Assembly: GCA_032718475.1 (NCBI GenBank)
Contig: JAUCBJ010008588.1
Span: 1 to 58,581, forward strand
Length of the DNA: 58,581 bases
Direction of reading: 5' to 3'
From: Nemertoderma westbladi
Taxonomy: Eukaryota; Xenacoelomorpha; Nemertodermatida; Nemertodermatidae
A program made the translations under genes and the position numbers. Below are positions 34,001 to 40,285 of the stretch, piece by piece (the first letter of the stretch is position 1; each line of letters opens with the position of its first letter). Under the pieces are notes generated by a model. It was not told the DNA's origin. It did no database searches and saw nothing but the letters and a program-made list of their open reading frames with translations.

Positions 34001-37000
34001 TTAATATTTTATTAAAATTAATTGAATAAATTAATTAATACATAAAATAAACGACCTAACTGCATTAATGATAACTAACCAGCTTACTAACTCTAACCTA
34101 ATGCAAACAGCATGAAGACTACCTGTAGGGATATTGCACAAATAATATATTAATTTAATTAACTAAAAAAATGTATCAGTTCAATAAGTCGGAAACTAAA
34201 CTCACGGAAATTTACTGATATTAACCGTAACATATTGTATAAATATATAAAACAGGAGGAGTGTAAAAAAGTAGATAATATGGACGGCCCAGTGGAAATA
34301 AACTTACTTTATGTAATTCGTATAAATTATTTCGTTAAATTAAAGTGACAACATTTAGTGATATAATCTACCTAGAGTTCCCCAGCGGACGCCTCTAGCG
34401 GCGCCGCTGTCTGGGCGGTCTCCCCCCCGTCGACGAGCCGCCACAACCCGTACGGCTCCCCGACCTGCTGCTGCCACAGTCGCACTGTGCCGTCCTCGCT
34501 GGCGCTCGCGTAGACGGCCCCGTCGGGCGCGTAGACGACTGCGTGGACCGGCCCGAAGTGCGACTTACTGGCGCCCAACTGCATCCCAGACTCGAGTTCG
34601 TAGCGGTAGACCAGATGGTCCGCGCCCCCGACCACCATGTAGTCCGGGAGGTGCGAGGCGGCGGTCAGCGCCTCGCAGGGCAGTCGGACTGTCTGCAGAC
34701 AGTCGAAGCGTTCCGCGTCATACAGATAGACGCGGGTCCCGCTGCAGACGAGCAGCCGTCGTCCGTCGGCCGTGAACGCGAGTCCGCGGATCGGATCCTC
34801 GAACATCCGGCCCCGGATGTCCGTCCGGAGACGGTGGAGGTCCCACTTCCGTAGCGAGCGGTCCTCGGCGCAGCTGAACGCGAAGGCCCCGCAGCGGGAG
34901 ACCGCCAGGTCCCGGATCGACTGCTCGTGGCCCTCGAGCACCGTCGGAGTCGCGTCCGGCCGCTCCAGGTCGAACAAGTTGAGGAGTTTCTCGGCACCGC
35001 CGGTTAACAGGTACCGCGTGTCCTCCGAGAAGTCGACCGCCTTTACGATGTGTTTGTGTTCGAAAGTGTGCAGCTCGGAACCGGTTTCAGCGTCCCAGAG
35101 TTTCGTCGTAAAGTCAGCGGAACCCGTCGCGCAACGGGTCCCTTCCCCGTTGATCACGCAGCTCCAAACGGCGCCTTTGTGTCCCTCGAAGGTCCCCAAC
35201 CAATCGCCGGTAGCTCCATCTCGCAGCATCGGTTTGCCGTCTTTAGACGCACTCAATAGTAGGAAGTTAACATCGTCGGCGTCGTCTAGGACTTTGCTGT
35301 AACTCAGGTCTACTACCGGTCGTGTGTGCCCCGGGCATATAAGTGGCATCTGTTTCAAGTTGTTGGGAAGTAAAGACATTGCCAGATTGTTATTTACTAT
35401 ATACTATTTACTATGACCGGTTGGTTTATTAATTATCTAAATAATTAAATGTATTATAAAATAATAGTCTTCCAAATGTCAGCCTTGCTTCTACCAAACT
35501 ATGGTCTGATGGTGCAAAAAAATGTTTGCAAAGTTTCAGAGATACGAATGTGTTTGGTCTGAGATATGGCAGATAAGTTCTTCCATGCGTTCTAGAAGTA
35601 AAATAACTTGTAGAACGCCAAGATTCTTTCCCTCGCTCGACATACTGACATGCCTACGCTACGGTACCGGTGTCAGTATATTATTGATACAAACTGAAAC
35701 AAATTAATGGTAATTTGTAAAGCAACACAGCTGTACATACCGGTACCTACTGTAACCTACCGGTTCGATGTTATATGAAACTGAAAGCAAATTGATGATT
35801 ACGAGATCTGAATGTACAACGGTTCAGTGTTGTGTGCTGTGCTGTGCCAGTGCAAGCCAGTGCATACAAAATACTGCTGTAATATGGCTTTACTATATTA
35901 TGCAAAAGGCCAATTGGGGTGTCATAGAGTTAATGTTAAATTAATATTGAAAAATTAGTGCATATAAGTAAAAATTTTACTGTAAATTGTGTTCCTAAAT
36001 TTAGTTTATTGTACTAGCTACTTTGTATAGCTACTTTCCTTTAAGGGGAGATGGTACCCCAGGCTATCCCCATATCATGAAAATTTCCAGAAGGGCGGAG
36101 TAACTATAAAAAAACCTAAAAAATATTGAATTTTTTTTGTGTCTATGTTTGAGGGTCACTTAATTGCACCAAAAACAAAAAAATGACACATTTTCGAAGT
36201 TTATATTAGAAATACATTTGATAATTGCTTTAAACATATGTTTTTAGAGGTTCCACAATGGTGTCTCAGAACAACAAACCTGCTGCGAAAATTTCAGCAA
36301 ATTCCATCAAGCCGTTCTCGAGAATAAGGTACCCTACATTTATCTCTAAATTTCACGAAAAGTAAGATGCTGAGAAAAACGCATTTTAAGTTTTCAAACC
36401 TTCCCGCTAATTTTATGTAAATCGCGGGAAATTTCAAAAATAAGCCAAATATACTACTCCAGCGAACCAAAATTTACGATTTAGGGATTTTCGTAGTCGC
36501 TGAGTTTATTTCTGATATCTGTTTTAATGTTTGATGACATCTGGACTGTCTATTTAGTGTTTGTCTGTCATTTTGTATGTCTGTCTGAAGTAATAAGTAA
36601 GTAAGCACAACACTTTACTATAATTTATGATATAGGGGTTTTCCCAGTCGTTGATTCCATTTCCGATGTCAATTTTAATATTTGACTGAACCTAGAATGT
36701 CTGTTTGTCTGTTTTTATGTCTGTCTGTCTGTCAGTCAAAATGTAAGGAGGCATATCACCGGAACAAAATTTCAGATATGGGGGTTTTCCTAGTCGCTGA
36801 TTTCATTTCCCATGTCGTTTTTATTAATTGAATGGACCTAGACTGTCTGTTTAAGTCTGTCTGTATGTCTTTCTTGACAGACAGATCGACTGACAGACAA
36901 ATATACAGGCATAATAGACTCTTCCAAACAGGAAAGATAGCACCAGAAATGAAATCACCGACCTTAAATACCCCATATTGTGTTTCGTTATGTTTTTGAC

Positions 37001-39890
37001 AGACAGACCGACAGACCGACAGACCGTCAAACAGACAGACAAACTAGATTACGTCAAATTTAAAAACTGACCCCGGAAATGAAATCCGCGACCACGAATA
37101 CCCATGTCTCAATAATTTTAGTTAGGTGGTGTACATTTTTATATCCATAATTTGTTGATAAACAGAAAAACAGACCAATAGACAGACAAACAGAAAAACA
37201 GACCACTTAAGCTTATGATATGATGTTAGGATTTCGATTTCTGAAAACTACGTTAAATTCTGATTTAGAATAAATAAAAAAAAATTCGAAAATTTTGTCT
37301 TTTTTGAAAAGTTCTGGGGTACCATCTCTCCCTAAAAGGTACCTTAAGTGGTGAGGGGGATATCTAAATTAAACATTCGCGAAATTTTAAGTTAATATGT
37401 TAAAATAGGCTGAAACGACACCCCAATTGGTAATATGCGTACGTATATGCCAGCCTGATATGATGACGTATGATGTTGACGTCGTTACTCTGTGGGTATG
37501 TTCCGTGATTCTAATTTGGTGTGGGAAAGTCGAGTGCCGGTTTATTTGCCCACCGCCGAATAACAGTTTGTATTTTATAGTTATTTTTTATTATTTGTAT
37601 ATTTAGCATACATAGCATACAAAATTGCTGTAACCTTTAGTATGCTAGCTAGGCTATGAATATTGTATAAAGTAAAATTGAATTAACAAATTCACAATTG
37701 GTTTATATATCACCCCCTAAGTATGTTACATAAATTCGCTGTTTAATTAGGTTGAAACAGTTGATGTAAAAAGAGAATTGGAAAAGTTAAAGTCGGAATT
37801 ATCGAGCCAATTGGAAAGGAAAGGTTTACTGAGGAGGAAAGTTTTACAACACGAACCTGAGATATCGGAAAAGGAGTTACGAGAGCGATTATACAAAAAA
37901 CTGGAAGCTAAAGTTAGTAAAGCGTGGGACAAATACAGCGGTGAGCGATTATACAAAAAACTGGAAGCTAAAGTTAGTAAAGCGTGGGACAAATACAGCG
38001 GTGACATCACGTCGCTATATTTACCCGCTTTATTTTCCTATTTTATCTTGGAATAATTATTAATAAAGTAACAGCTGGGAAGCAGCACCAGACACTTGCG
38101 CCTAACACCATCCTGCTTATTAATAATGAGGTCGGCGCGATTGAATAAAAAAAATATTTAAAATTTTCAAGAGCTAGAAGTAACTGTAGTAACTATAGTA
38201 ACTGTAGTCTTACAATACAATAATTACTAGGGTGTACAATGTATCCAAATGTAAGGTAGTAGTAATTGGGGTGGGAACAGATCAGTTGACAACTTCCATA
38301 TCAATGAACACTGATTGGATGCATTTCTGTGTCACCGGTCGCTTTTTATTTAGTTTTTGTACCTACCGCCGGTCGTTGGTTCTTAGTAATAGCAGTTTGC
38401 ATTGAAATATAATAAAATTCATGTTTACTAATGTTTCAGGTTTCAGAAGAATTCAAACATATTAATTTCCAGTGGTTGTTGAAAAATCGTATTGAATTTG
38501 AACACTTCCGTAAATTCCTCATTGACAACTACGCTATAATTGATCTTACATGTTGGATCGATTTTGAGGCGTACCGGTAAGTTTATCTACGGTAATCGTA
38601 TACCATTTCTAACTGAAAATTGACTGAATATTCATTATGATATTTAGTAACCATTCTGTGATATTTTATCATCGTAATTAATTTGCAGACGAGTTCCGCA
38701 TTCAGAGGAGCAGCGGAGAACAGACCACGGAAAAAATGTGAAGGCGAAATATCTAAATAAAAAGTATTTCTTTGGTTCCAACAGCCCGGCGACTAAGGAA
38801 GAGCAGAACGAGGTTCGAGTGAAATTATAATGTTTAGTTTATTATATTGCTAAAAAACGTTTGAACTAACAATTAACTCAAATTAATTCCCAGGGCCCGA
38901 ATAATCGCCTGATTATTCACAGATAATGGAATAGTTATATATTGGGGGGAGTATCCTATGCCAGTCAATTATTTAATAAATGGTATTAGGTTATACAAAT
39001 AATATCCCCAGGTGATGGAACTCGCGGGCGGTTGGGGCAGACTCCTGAATGACATACCTTCCACGGTTGTTGTCACTGAGGCGCAGAAACACGTGAGGGA
39101 ACGACTCGAAAGGAAATGGGTCTCATTATTTTTGTGTTCCGACGGATTCAAAAGTCGACAAAAACTCGACCACAAAGTTAGTAACAACGACAATAACGAC
39201 ATGTTGGACAGGAAGGTCTATCTGTTCAATTGTCTGTATCGACAATAGATTTCAAACAAAACCGAAACAGAATCGAAGACATTGACATTAGTCTTACTGT
39301 ATTTAGCATATCGTAGCTAAGTGCCCTTAAGGCCGTACCTAACTCTATTTTAGTCGGATTTTACATTTTTATACAATTCCACACTTAGTCATCATACTCT
39401 ATCAGTTGGTGAAGTTTTGAACATTTTAACCAATGGGAAGTGATGATTATTGCCTATTAAAGTGAAGCCCTATATCCCAGCGGGCAATATTTTATGCAGA
39501 AGGCCCTATGTAAAAGTTTAACCAATGGGAAGTGATGATTATTACGTAATAAAGTAAATTCCAACAATCCTATTGGGCAATATTTTACTGCAGAAAGGCC
39601 CTATCTATATCTCTATATCTTTTAGTTTTATAGGCTCTCCTGAACAATTGTATTTTTTGACTTCGGGCCTTATGACACTTAGGCTAAGATATATTATTGT
39701 CTTCGTCTTGACGTAATGATACCGTATTGTTTTAGGTTGGTGACGTCACTGACGACGTTCTCGCTCAGAAGAAGCGTAAATCGATGGCTTTATGGAAAGT
39801 GTTGGATTCCCGATGGGTAACGACGTCTCAGGAGATTATCGAGTTTAGAAGGGCTTTATTAAATCCAGTGGCCTCATTACAGTTCCAAAG
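6638..39890 (+). CDS. RGS22: RGS22 orthologue, 18 internal exons visible (both ends missing)
   Basis: The gene encodes a large protein related to regulators of G-protein signalling. In vertebrates RGS22 has several RGS domains, binds G-alpha subunits and is mainly testis/cilium associated; that role is carried over here from family knowledge. Exons were chained by GT-AG sites and phase: 6638-7000, 7328-7487, 12685-12864, 13085-13294, 13566-13736, 15245-15464, 15811-15972, 16058-16234, 16416 to within the 51-bp array, 30520-30610, 31142-31305, 31547-31689, 33603-33797, 37751-37940, 38447-38576, 38689-38812, 39012-39176 and 39736-39890. All joins keep frame. Diagnostic stretches are QWIKAERLTHFLNSDCYAEY, LPLRPQSCVPR, PPFEDLFDAAEEIALFVLRE, EFEHFRKFL, KYLNKKYFFGSNSP, VMELAGGWG and RRALLNPVASLQFQR, which match human RGS22 as I remember it. 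The first exons are upstream of the window. The third RGS domain and C-terminus lie beyond the right satellite. Confidence 0.93.
7328..7487 (+). CDS. RGS22: RGS22 exon 2
   Basis: The acceptor is gctttag (to 7327) or, six bases later, tccag (to 7333); both are phase 0. The donor is GATTCGG|GTAGGT, leaving phase 1. It encodes a Ser/Pro/Arg-rich low-complexity stretch (SPQYGVESVEGALRRPHSAR). Composition and phase support it more than homology does. Confidence 0.7.
7501..8138. repeat. degenerate dispersed repeat, with poly-C tract
   Basis: About 7840-8000 shares words and order with 12190-12350 (for example ttccggagatat, and acgtaaatcg near the end), so these are two old copies of one interspersed family. 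An 11-base C run is at 7672-7682. No coding potential is seen. Confidence 0.5.
8228..9720 (-). mobile_element. 5'-truncated LINE-like retroelement insertion
   Basis: A 1493-bp insertion in the dispersed repeat, flanked by the 9-base direct duplication AATCTTAAT at 8219-8227 and 9721-9729. The other copy of the host repeat (40016-40025) shows the empty site. The insertion carries only the C-terminal third of an RT protein, as expected when target-primed reverse transcription stops early. No poly-A tail is visible at its 3' end (8228). Confidence 0.8.
8592..9695 (-). pseudogene. retroelement RT C-terminal region with endonuclease-like domain
   Basis: An open minus-strand frame of 367 codons from the ATG at 9695. 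Residues about 40-60 read LPCRHGGLGIPSVTDIASFA, a typical post-palm or thumb stretch. Later come a Cys/His cluster (CVCGAAVDSSALHAFTC), RHQRHRLGNDAIHRAL, KRPDGATLLPW and LVWDFTC. The order Cys/His cluster, RH motif, PD...D is like the restriction-like endonuclease domain of some non-LTR elements; I infer that rather than prove it. The N-terminal RT palm with its catalytic aspartates is absent, so the copy is dead although still open. Confidence 0.75.
9961..10278. other. intron sequence, nothing recognised
   Basis: AT-rich sequence between the dispersed repeat and the hAT-type MITE. Confidence 0.4.
10287..11196. mobile_element. hAT-like non-autonomous element (MITE/foldback), 910 bp
   Basis: The ends are inverted repeats CAAGGATG...CATCCTTG followed inward by TTACG-type pentamer runs (10296-10460 and, inverted, 11040-11186). 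It is flanked by a perfect 8-base target duplication CTCATTGG at 10279-10286 and 11197-11204. An 8-base duplication and CAAGG-type termini are hallmarks of the hAT superfamily. The AT-rich interior has no transposase frame. Confidence 0.88.
11283..11511. repeat. 41-bp minisatellite, about 5 copies
   Basis: tactgaaactgtaactgtaa recurs at 11361, 11402, 11443 and 11483 (steps of 41, 41 and 40), with shorter ctgaaa/ctgtaa subrepeats. The minus-strand frame across it (SVTVTVSVLQ) is a by-product. Confidence 0.85.
11519..11923 (+). pseudogene. LINE reverse transcriptase C-terminal fragment (RTE/endonuclease-RT type)
   Basis: 135 codons end in a stop. DGTFTRMLRRVHCVKYNAHI, LRFAGHCFRREDQPVHNLVL and a Leu/Asp-rich tail ending RELWRCNFVDKP match the C-terminus of endonuclease-reverse transcriptase proteins of RTE-like LINEs. 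The catalytic RT domain is missing upstream, where the 41-bp minisatellite begins, so it is a 5'-truncated remnant. A (TAG)n tail-like run at about 11954-11968 may be its 3' end. Confidence 0.75.
11990..12670. repeat. degenerate dispersed-repeat sequence
   Basis: 12190-12350 resembles 7840-8000. A partial third copy at about 12518-12600 repeats the ttcat...ctgaatatgaa words. It is intronic and I see no gene. Confidence 0.45.
12685..12864 (+). CDS. RGS22: RGS22 exon 3
   Basis: Acceptor cattatatttag (to 12684), donor GAGG|GTGAGT; starts and ends in phase 1. It encodes DVGVSEDDTPLAATAVSETS and then a basic/Ser stretch ending PAYME. The join to exon 2 (G + AT = Asp) keeps frame. This is a variable linker region, so homology support is weak. 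Confidence 0.75.
13085..13294 (+). CDS. RGS22: RGS22 exon 4
   Basis: A strong pyrimidine tract and acceptor cctgcctag end at 13084; the donor is CACG|GTTGGT. Phase 1 to 1. It encodes DKRPWLAAQSAGNLPVRSVS and ends EDAFNEVFQYHIHG. The linker is disordered-looking with a more hydrophobic end. Confidence 0.78.
13566..13736 (+). CDS. RGS22: RGS22 exon 5
   Basis: Acceptor tttcctcatag (to 13565), donor GCGT|GTGAGT at 13737, phase 1 to 1. It encodes DDSSERALPSRPITARSAIA and ends SRLSEVDLDSEVSA. The 43-bp minisatellite begins about 30 bases after the donor. Confidence 0.75.
13768..15015. repeat. 43-bp minisatellite of hairpin-forming units, about 29 copies
   Basis: Each unit contains ATAAAGTAGCACTTTAT, a perfect inverted repeat (7-base arms, AGC loop), then a TA run, aattacacaac and gagggtcgt. 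The period is exactly 43 (for example 13801 to 13844). Units differ mainly by aatt versus attt after the TA run. They alternate strictly in two blocks (about 14130-14346 and 14690-14990), giving an 86-bp dimer order. It fills most of the intron after exon 5. Confidence 0.95.
15021..15074. repeat. short inverted repeat at the array edge
   Basis: CAACTGATAG at 15021-15030 and CTATCAGTTG at 15065-15074 are perfect 10-base inverted copies with a 34-base loop, directly after the 43-bp array. Confidence 0.8.
15245..15464 (+). CDS. RGS22: RGS22 exon 6
   Basis: Acceptor gcaattttag (to 15244), donor CAGAA|GTAGGT. It enters in phase 1 and leaves in phase 2. It encodes an RGS-like helical segment: GVEEFKRFLKGTYGINCWKL followed by WVDVDQAKRTLKDD. 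This aligns with the human segment LFKEFLQGTLGERNWWLWMD as remembered. Confidence 0.9.
15811..15972 (+). CDS. RGS22: RGS22 exon 7
   Basis: Acceptor ttttcatcgcag (to 15810), donor TATTG|GTGAGC. Phase 2 to 2. It encodes KFINDMKDKYLYVGSEDQLS and ends LQDKLIEPLLLYW, matching the conserved LKPLLLYWAPRF context of human RGS22. Confidence 0.92.
16058..16234 (+). CDS. RGS22: RGS22 exon 8
   Basis: Acceptor tttgcag (to 16057), donor CCAAG|GTAAAA. Phase 2 to 2. It begins GPRFLSDQEHRHSRQL and ends NLPLRPQSCVPR, equivalent to human LPLRPKSCIPQ. Confidence 0.92.
16416..19250 (+). CDS. RGS22: RGS22 exon 9 running in frame into the 51-bp array (3' end undetermined)
   Basis: Acceptor cgtttgttag ends at 16415; the first codon completes Ser (AG+T). 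Unique sequence runs to about 16567 (IQRSQPEPLLRKQIEAKLF ... ELRRKSAFISKKSGSG). The same frame then continues through about 52 copies of the 17-residue module QKRRKSARTNSVRLVTG before the first one-base insertion near 19243. The module varies only at a few sites (S/T/A, R/G, Q/R/K). Six units contain CAG|GTAAGA, each able to end the exon in phase 1, which fits exon 10 (G+GT or G+CA). The ancestral exon may have ended at the array start, with the array intronic; sequence alone cannot decide. Each module has a basic KRRK patch resembling a nuclear localisation signal. Confidence 0.65.
16568..29338. repeat. 51-bp minisatellite, about 250 copies
   Basis: The unit starts gtcaaaagagaaggaaaagt and ends taaggttggttacag. 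Up to about 19240 the period is strictly 51. Beyond that, 52-base units (caaaaacaaac instead of cagaacaaac), 50-base units (agaacaacagtg) and stop-creating changes mix in and scatter the frame. The + strand is strongly purine-rich. Two + frames (QKRRKS... and KEKCQNKQCKVGYRSEE) and one minus frame (TCNQPYTVCSGTFPSLL) are stop-free, so the many long open frames here are not independent genes. Larger blocks within the array are also duplicated. Confidence 0.97.
29339..29530. other. unique sequence interrupting the 51-bp array
   Basis: About 190 AT-rich bases (from cattaattatattttaacgc to ggttaatccaaaacct) without repeat units. Array units resume at 29531. I see no clear terminal inverted repeats or target duplication, so its origin is unknown. 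Confidence 0.7.
29531..29845. repeat. 51-bp minisatellite, terminal block (about 6 copies)
   Basis: Same unit as the main array; it ends at agaacaaac, fused directly to the first 50-bp unit. Confidence 0.95.
29845..30519. repeat. 50-bp minisatellite, about 13.5 copies, ending at exon 10
   Basis: The unit begins aggggcgataggttcctgga and continues gcattaggtcccgcaccgcg then atatataacc, with exact 50-base spacing (29845, 29895). Late units have atatctcatc instead. Each unit contains gcattag|gtcc, and the last one supplies the exon 10 acceptor. Confidence 0.95.
30520..30610 (+). CDS. RGS22: RGS22 exon 10
   Basis: The acceptor is gagcattag (to 30519) or, nine bases on, tcctgcag (to 30528); both give the same phase. 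The donor is TGCAG|GTTAGT. It encodes AERVRFVKEQDSEAAIGEPN followed by NKLKLTC, and its AG joins the first base of exon 11 to make Arg. The phase needed at its 5' side (one base from exon 9) matches the donors in the 51-bp array. Confidence 0.75.
31142..31305 (+). CDS. RGS22: RGS22 exon 11 (start of an RGS domain)
   Basis: Acceptor taatttaacag (to 31141), donor TCAG|GTAGGT. Phase 2 in, 1 out. A Ser/Val-rich linker leads to MGDYTASLRVETLLQALRHE and YYNSG. This corresponds to the human start of the RGS domain (GSDMENLLQSLYVENRAG). Confidence 0.9.
31547..31689 (+). CDS. RGS22: RGS22 exon 12 (RGS domain core)
   Basis: Acceptor acatag (to 31546), donor TCCAAA|GTAAGA. Phase 1 in, 0 out. It encodes GGFFYHFVKDSQKQLWINCL and EFWHELQSYHSTFYSHII, the core helices of an RGS fold (human: NKLWKNSVYFWFDLQAYHQL). 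Confidence 0.93.
31690..33602 (+). repeat. intron made largely of a 56-bp minisatellite (about 33 copies from about 31757)
   Basis: The unit begins with the palindrome GTAGGCCTAC, then ttgtggatcttctaatgatg (branch-point-like ctaat) and ends tatcatttacag followed by tattatat. Spacing is exactly 56 (31815, 31871). Variant units with gtattacatggcgactat or a close form mark both ends (31738, 31905, 33523). The real acceptor of exon 13, ttgttatcatttacag, is the last and diverged member of the series. Confidence 0.95.
33603..33797 (+). CDS. RGS22: RGS22 exon 13 (end of an RGS domain)
   Basis: Acceptor tatcatttacag (to 33602), donor AATAAG|GTAACT; phase 0 to 0, 65 codons. It encodes LLYRQYVEECSTSSIAAPPS and PPFEDLFDAAEEIALFVLRE, near-identical in pattern to human QPPFEDLFDTAEEYILLLLLEPW. 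Confidence 0.96.
33798..34371. other. intron, AT-rich, nothing recognised
   Basis: Intron of RGS22 on the 3' side of the antisense STRAP-like gene. I found no clear AATAAA close to that gene's stop on the minus strand. Confidence 0.4.
34372..35379 (-). CDS. STRAP: STRAP-like WD40 protein, single exon, antisense in an RGS22 intron
   Basis: A 335-codon minus-strand frame from the ATG at 35379 to TAG. STRAP is a WD40 protein of the SMN complex and TGF-beta signalling. Visible features: PLICPGHTRPVVDLSYS (about 12-28), SASKDGKPMLRDGATGDWLG (43-62), EGHKGAVWS (65-73), FTTKLWDAETGSEL (90-103), HKHIVKAVDFS (108-118), LLTGGAEKLLNLFDL (124-138), EGHEQSIRDLAV (149-160), HFGPVHAVVYAPDGAVYASA (274-293) and EDGTVRLW (295-302). 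These follow human STRAP blade by blade; the acidic C-terminal tail of the roughly 350-residue family is shortened. Vertebrate STRAP has many introns, so an intronless copy suggests a retrogene, although lineage intron loss is possible. Base composition is strikingly GC-rich against the AT-rich intron. The frame is intact. Confidence 0.9.
   Translation of the reverse strand: MSLLPNNLKQMPLICPGHTRPVVDLSYSKVLDDADDVNFLLLSASKDGKPMLRDGATGDWLGTFEGHKGAVWSCVINGEGTRCATGSADFTTKLWDAETGSELHTFEHKHIVKAVDFSEDTRYLLTGGAEKLLNLFDLERPDATPTVLEGHEQSIRDLAVSRCGAFAFSCAEDRSLRKWDLHRLRTDIRGRMFEDPIRGLAFTADGRRLLVCSGTRVYLYDAERFDCLQTVRLPCEALTAASHLPDYMVVGGADHLVYRYELESGMQLGASKSHFGPVHAVVYAPDGAVYASASEDGTVRLWQQQVGEPYGLWRLVDGGETAQTAAPLEASAGEL
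35380..35910. other. intron 5' of the STRAP-like gene
   Basis: AT-rich, with several ACCGGT words (about 35665, 35740, 35760). This would hold the promoter of the antisense gene if it is expressed. I see no TATA box or initiator I would defend. Confidence 0.35.
35911..37431. mobile_element. foldback-type element, about 1.5 kb
   Basis: The outer ends are perfect 14-base inverted repeats, CCAATTGGGGTGTC at 35911 and GACACCCCAATTGG ending at 37431. A second inverted pair, gagatggtacccca (about 36049) and tggggtaccatctctccct (about 37316), lies inside. The middle is a palindromic run of TCTG repeats (36540-36870) turning into CAGA repeats (36875-37200), with gatttcatttcc/ggaaatgaaatc flanks on each side. 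No transposase frame. It can fold on itself over most of its length. Confidence 0.8.
37751..37940 (+). CDS. RGS22: RGS22 exon 14 with duplicated 3' end
   Basis: Acceptor gtttaattag (to 37750), phase 0. It encodes a charged helical linker VETVDVKRELEKLKSELSSQ ending AWDKYS plus one base. The last 60 bases (37882-37941) are repeated exactly at 37942-38001 in frame. Donors are AGCG|GTGAGC after copy 1 (37941) and AGCG|GTGACA after copy 2 (38001). Both are phase 1 and both fit exon 15. The first donor is the better match, so I end the exon there; using the second would add 20 residues. Confidence 0.85.
37882..38001. repeat. 60-bp tandem duplication spanning an exon end
   Basis: Two identical 60-base copies, beginning gagcgattatac and ending aaatacagcggt. 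The copy junction itself creates the GTGAGC donor. Confidence 0.95.
38447..38576 (+). CDS. RGS22: RGS22 exon 15 (second RGS domain start)
   Basis: Two acceptors sit seven bases apart (to 38439 and to 38446). Only the second, ggtttcag, fits phase 1 from exon 14, giving KYSEEFKHINFQWLL. That keeps the human spacing WDNVPAEYKHF. The donor is TACCG|GTAAGT, phase 2. It encodes NRIEFEHFRKFLIDNYAIID and LTCWIDFEAYR. Confidence 0.93.
38689..38812 (+). CDS. RGS22: RGS22 exon 16
   Basis: Acceptor taatttgcag (to 38688). It encodes RVPHSEEQRRTDHGKNVKAK and YLNKKYFFGSNSPATKEEQN. The donor AACGAG|GTTCGA is weak, but it gives NE|VMELAGG, matching human NQVMHLSGGWG. An alternative GTGAAA donor six bases on would insert Val-Arg. 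Confidence 0.9.
39012..39176 (+). CDS. RGS22: RGS22 exon 17
   Basis: Acceptor atatccccag (to 39011), donor CACAAA|GTTAGT, phase 0 to 0. It encodes VMELAGGWGRLLNDIPSTVV and WVSLFLCSDGFKSRQKLDHK, the conserved end of the second RGS domain. Confidence 0.94.
39428..39612. repeat. two-copy 92-bp imperfect duplication in an intron
   Basis: accaatgggaagtgatgatt begins at 39429 and 39521. Each copy ends with gggcaatattttatgcagaa-like words and ggccctat. Confidence 0.8.
39736..39890 (+). CDS. RGS22: RGS22 exon 18 (last visible)
   Basis: Acceptor tattgttttag (to 39735), donor CCAAAG|GTGCAT (weak), phase 0 in, 2 out. It encodes VGDVTDDVLAQKKRKSMALW and RRALLNPVASLQFQR. The human protein continues here into its third RGS domain; that exon is not found before the right edge. 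Confidence 0.92.
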
Positions 39891-39937
39891 GTGCATTGTA
39901 GTTCGTATGTCTGTTAGGCATGGTTTCTACTGTATAT

Positions 39938-40258
39938 ACACCATGTCCTGGAATATAGTGTCGTAATTCAGTGACACGCCCCCCCCCCCCCCCCCCCCCT
40001 ACCTAATTTTTCTACAAATCTTAATGAGATCGCATGAAATTTGAAACAGAGGTAGTTTCACCTCCCTCCTCGTTGCTGGGTGAGCCAGAATTTTTATTTT
40101 CGCTTTCATTCTTTAGCTACAAGCGTTTGAAAAAGGTGTCTCCGTCGATATTGCAGCAGTTACACCGCAGTTATTCTTCAAACTTTTAGTGATTTGTTGG
40201 TACTAGTGGAAAGCTGACCGTGCATGGATTCCAAATCTGTGAAAATATTTGAATTTGA
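39938..40258. repeat. dispersed repeat copy 2 (uninterrupted site)
   Basis: Same family as 8139-8227 plus 9721-9960. It has the opening accatgtcctggaatatagt, a 21-base C run (39979-39999) and then aaatcttaat without insertion. It begins only 48 bases after exon 18. Confidence 0.85.
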
Positions 40259-40285
40259 ATTGAAGTAGAAGCTTGAAAATCCAAT

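Noticed and set aside
34543-35302. Plus-strand and other-frame open frames across the STRAP-like gene
   Set aside because: By-products of GC-rich sequence antisense to a clear WD40 protein.
36851-37042. Minus-strand frame with repeated CLTVCRSVGLSV
   Set aside because: Translation of the CAGA/TCTG microsatellite in the foldback element.
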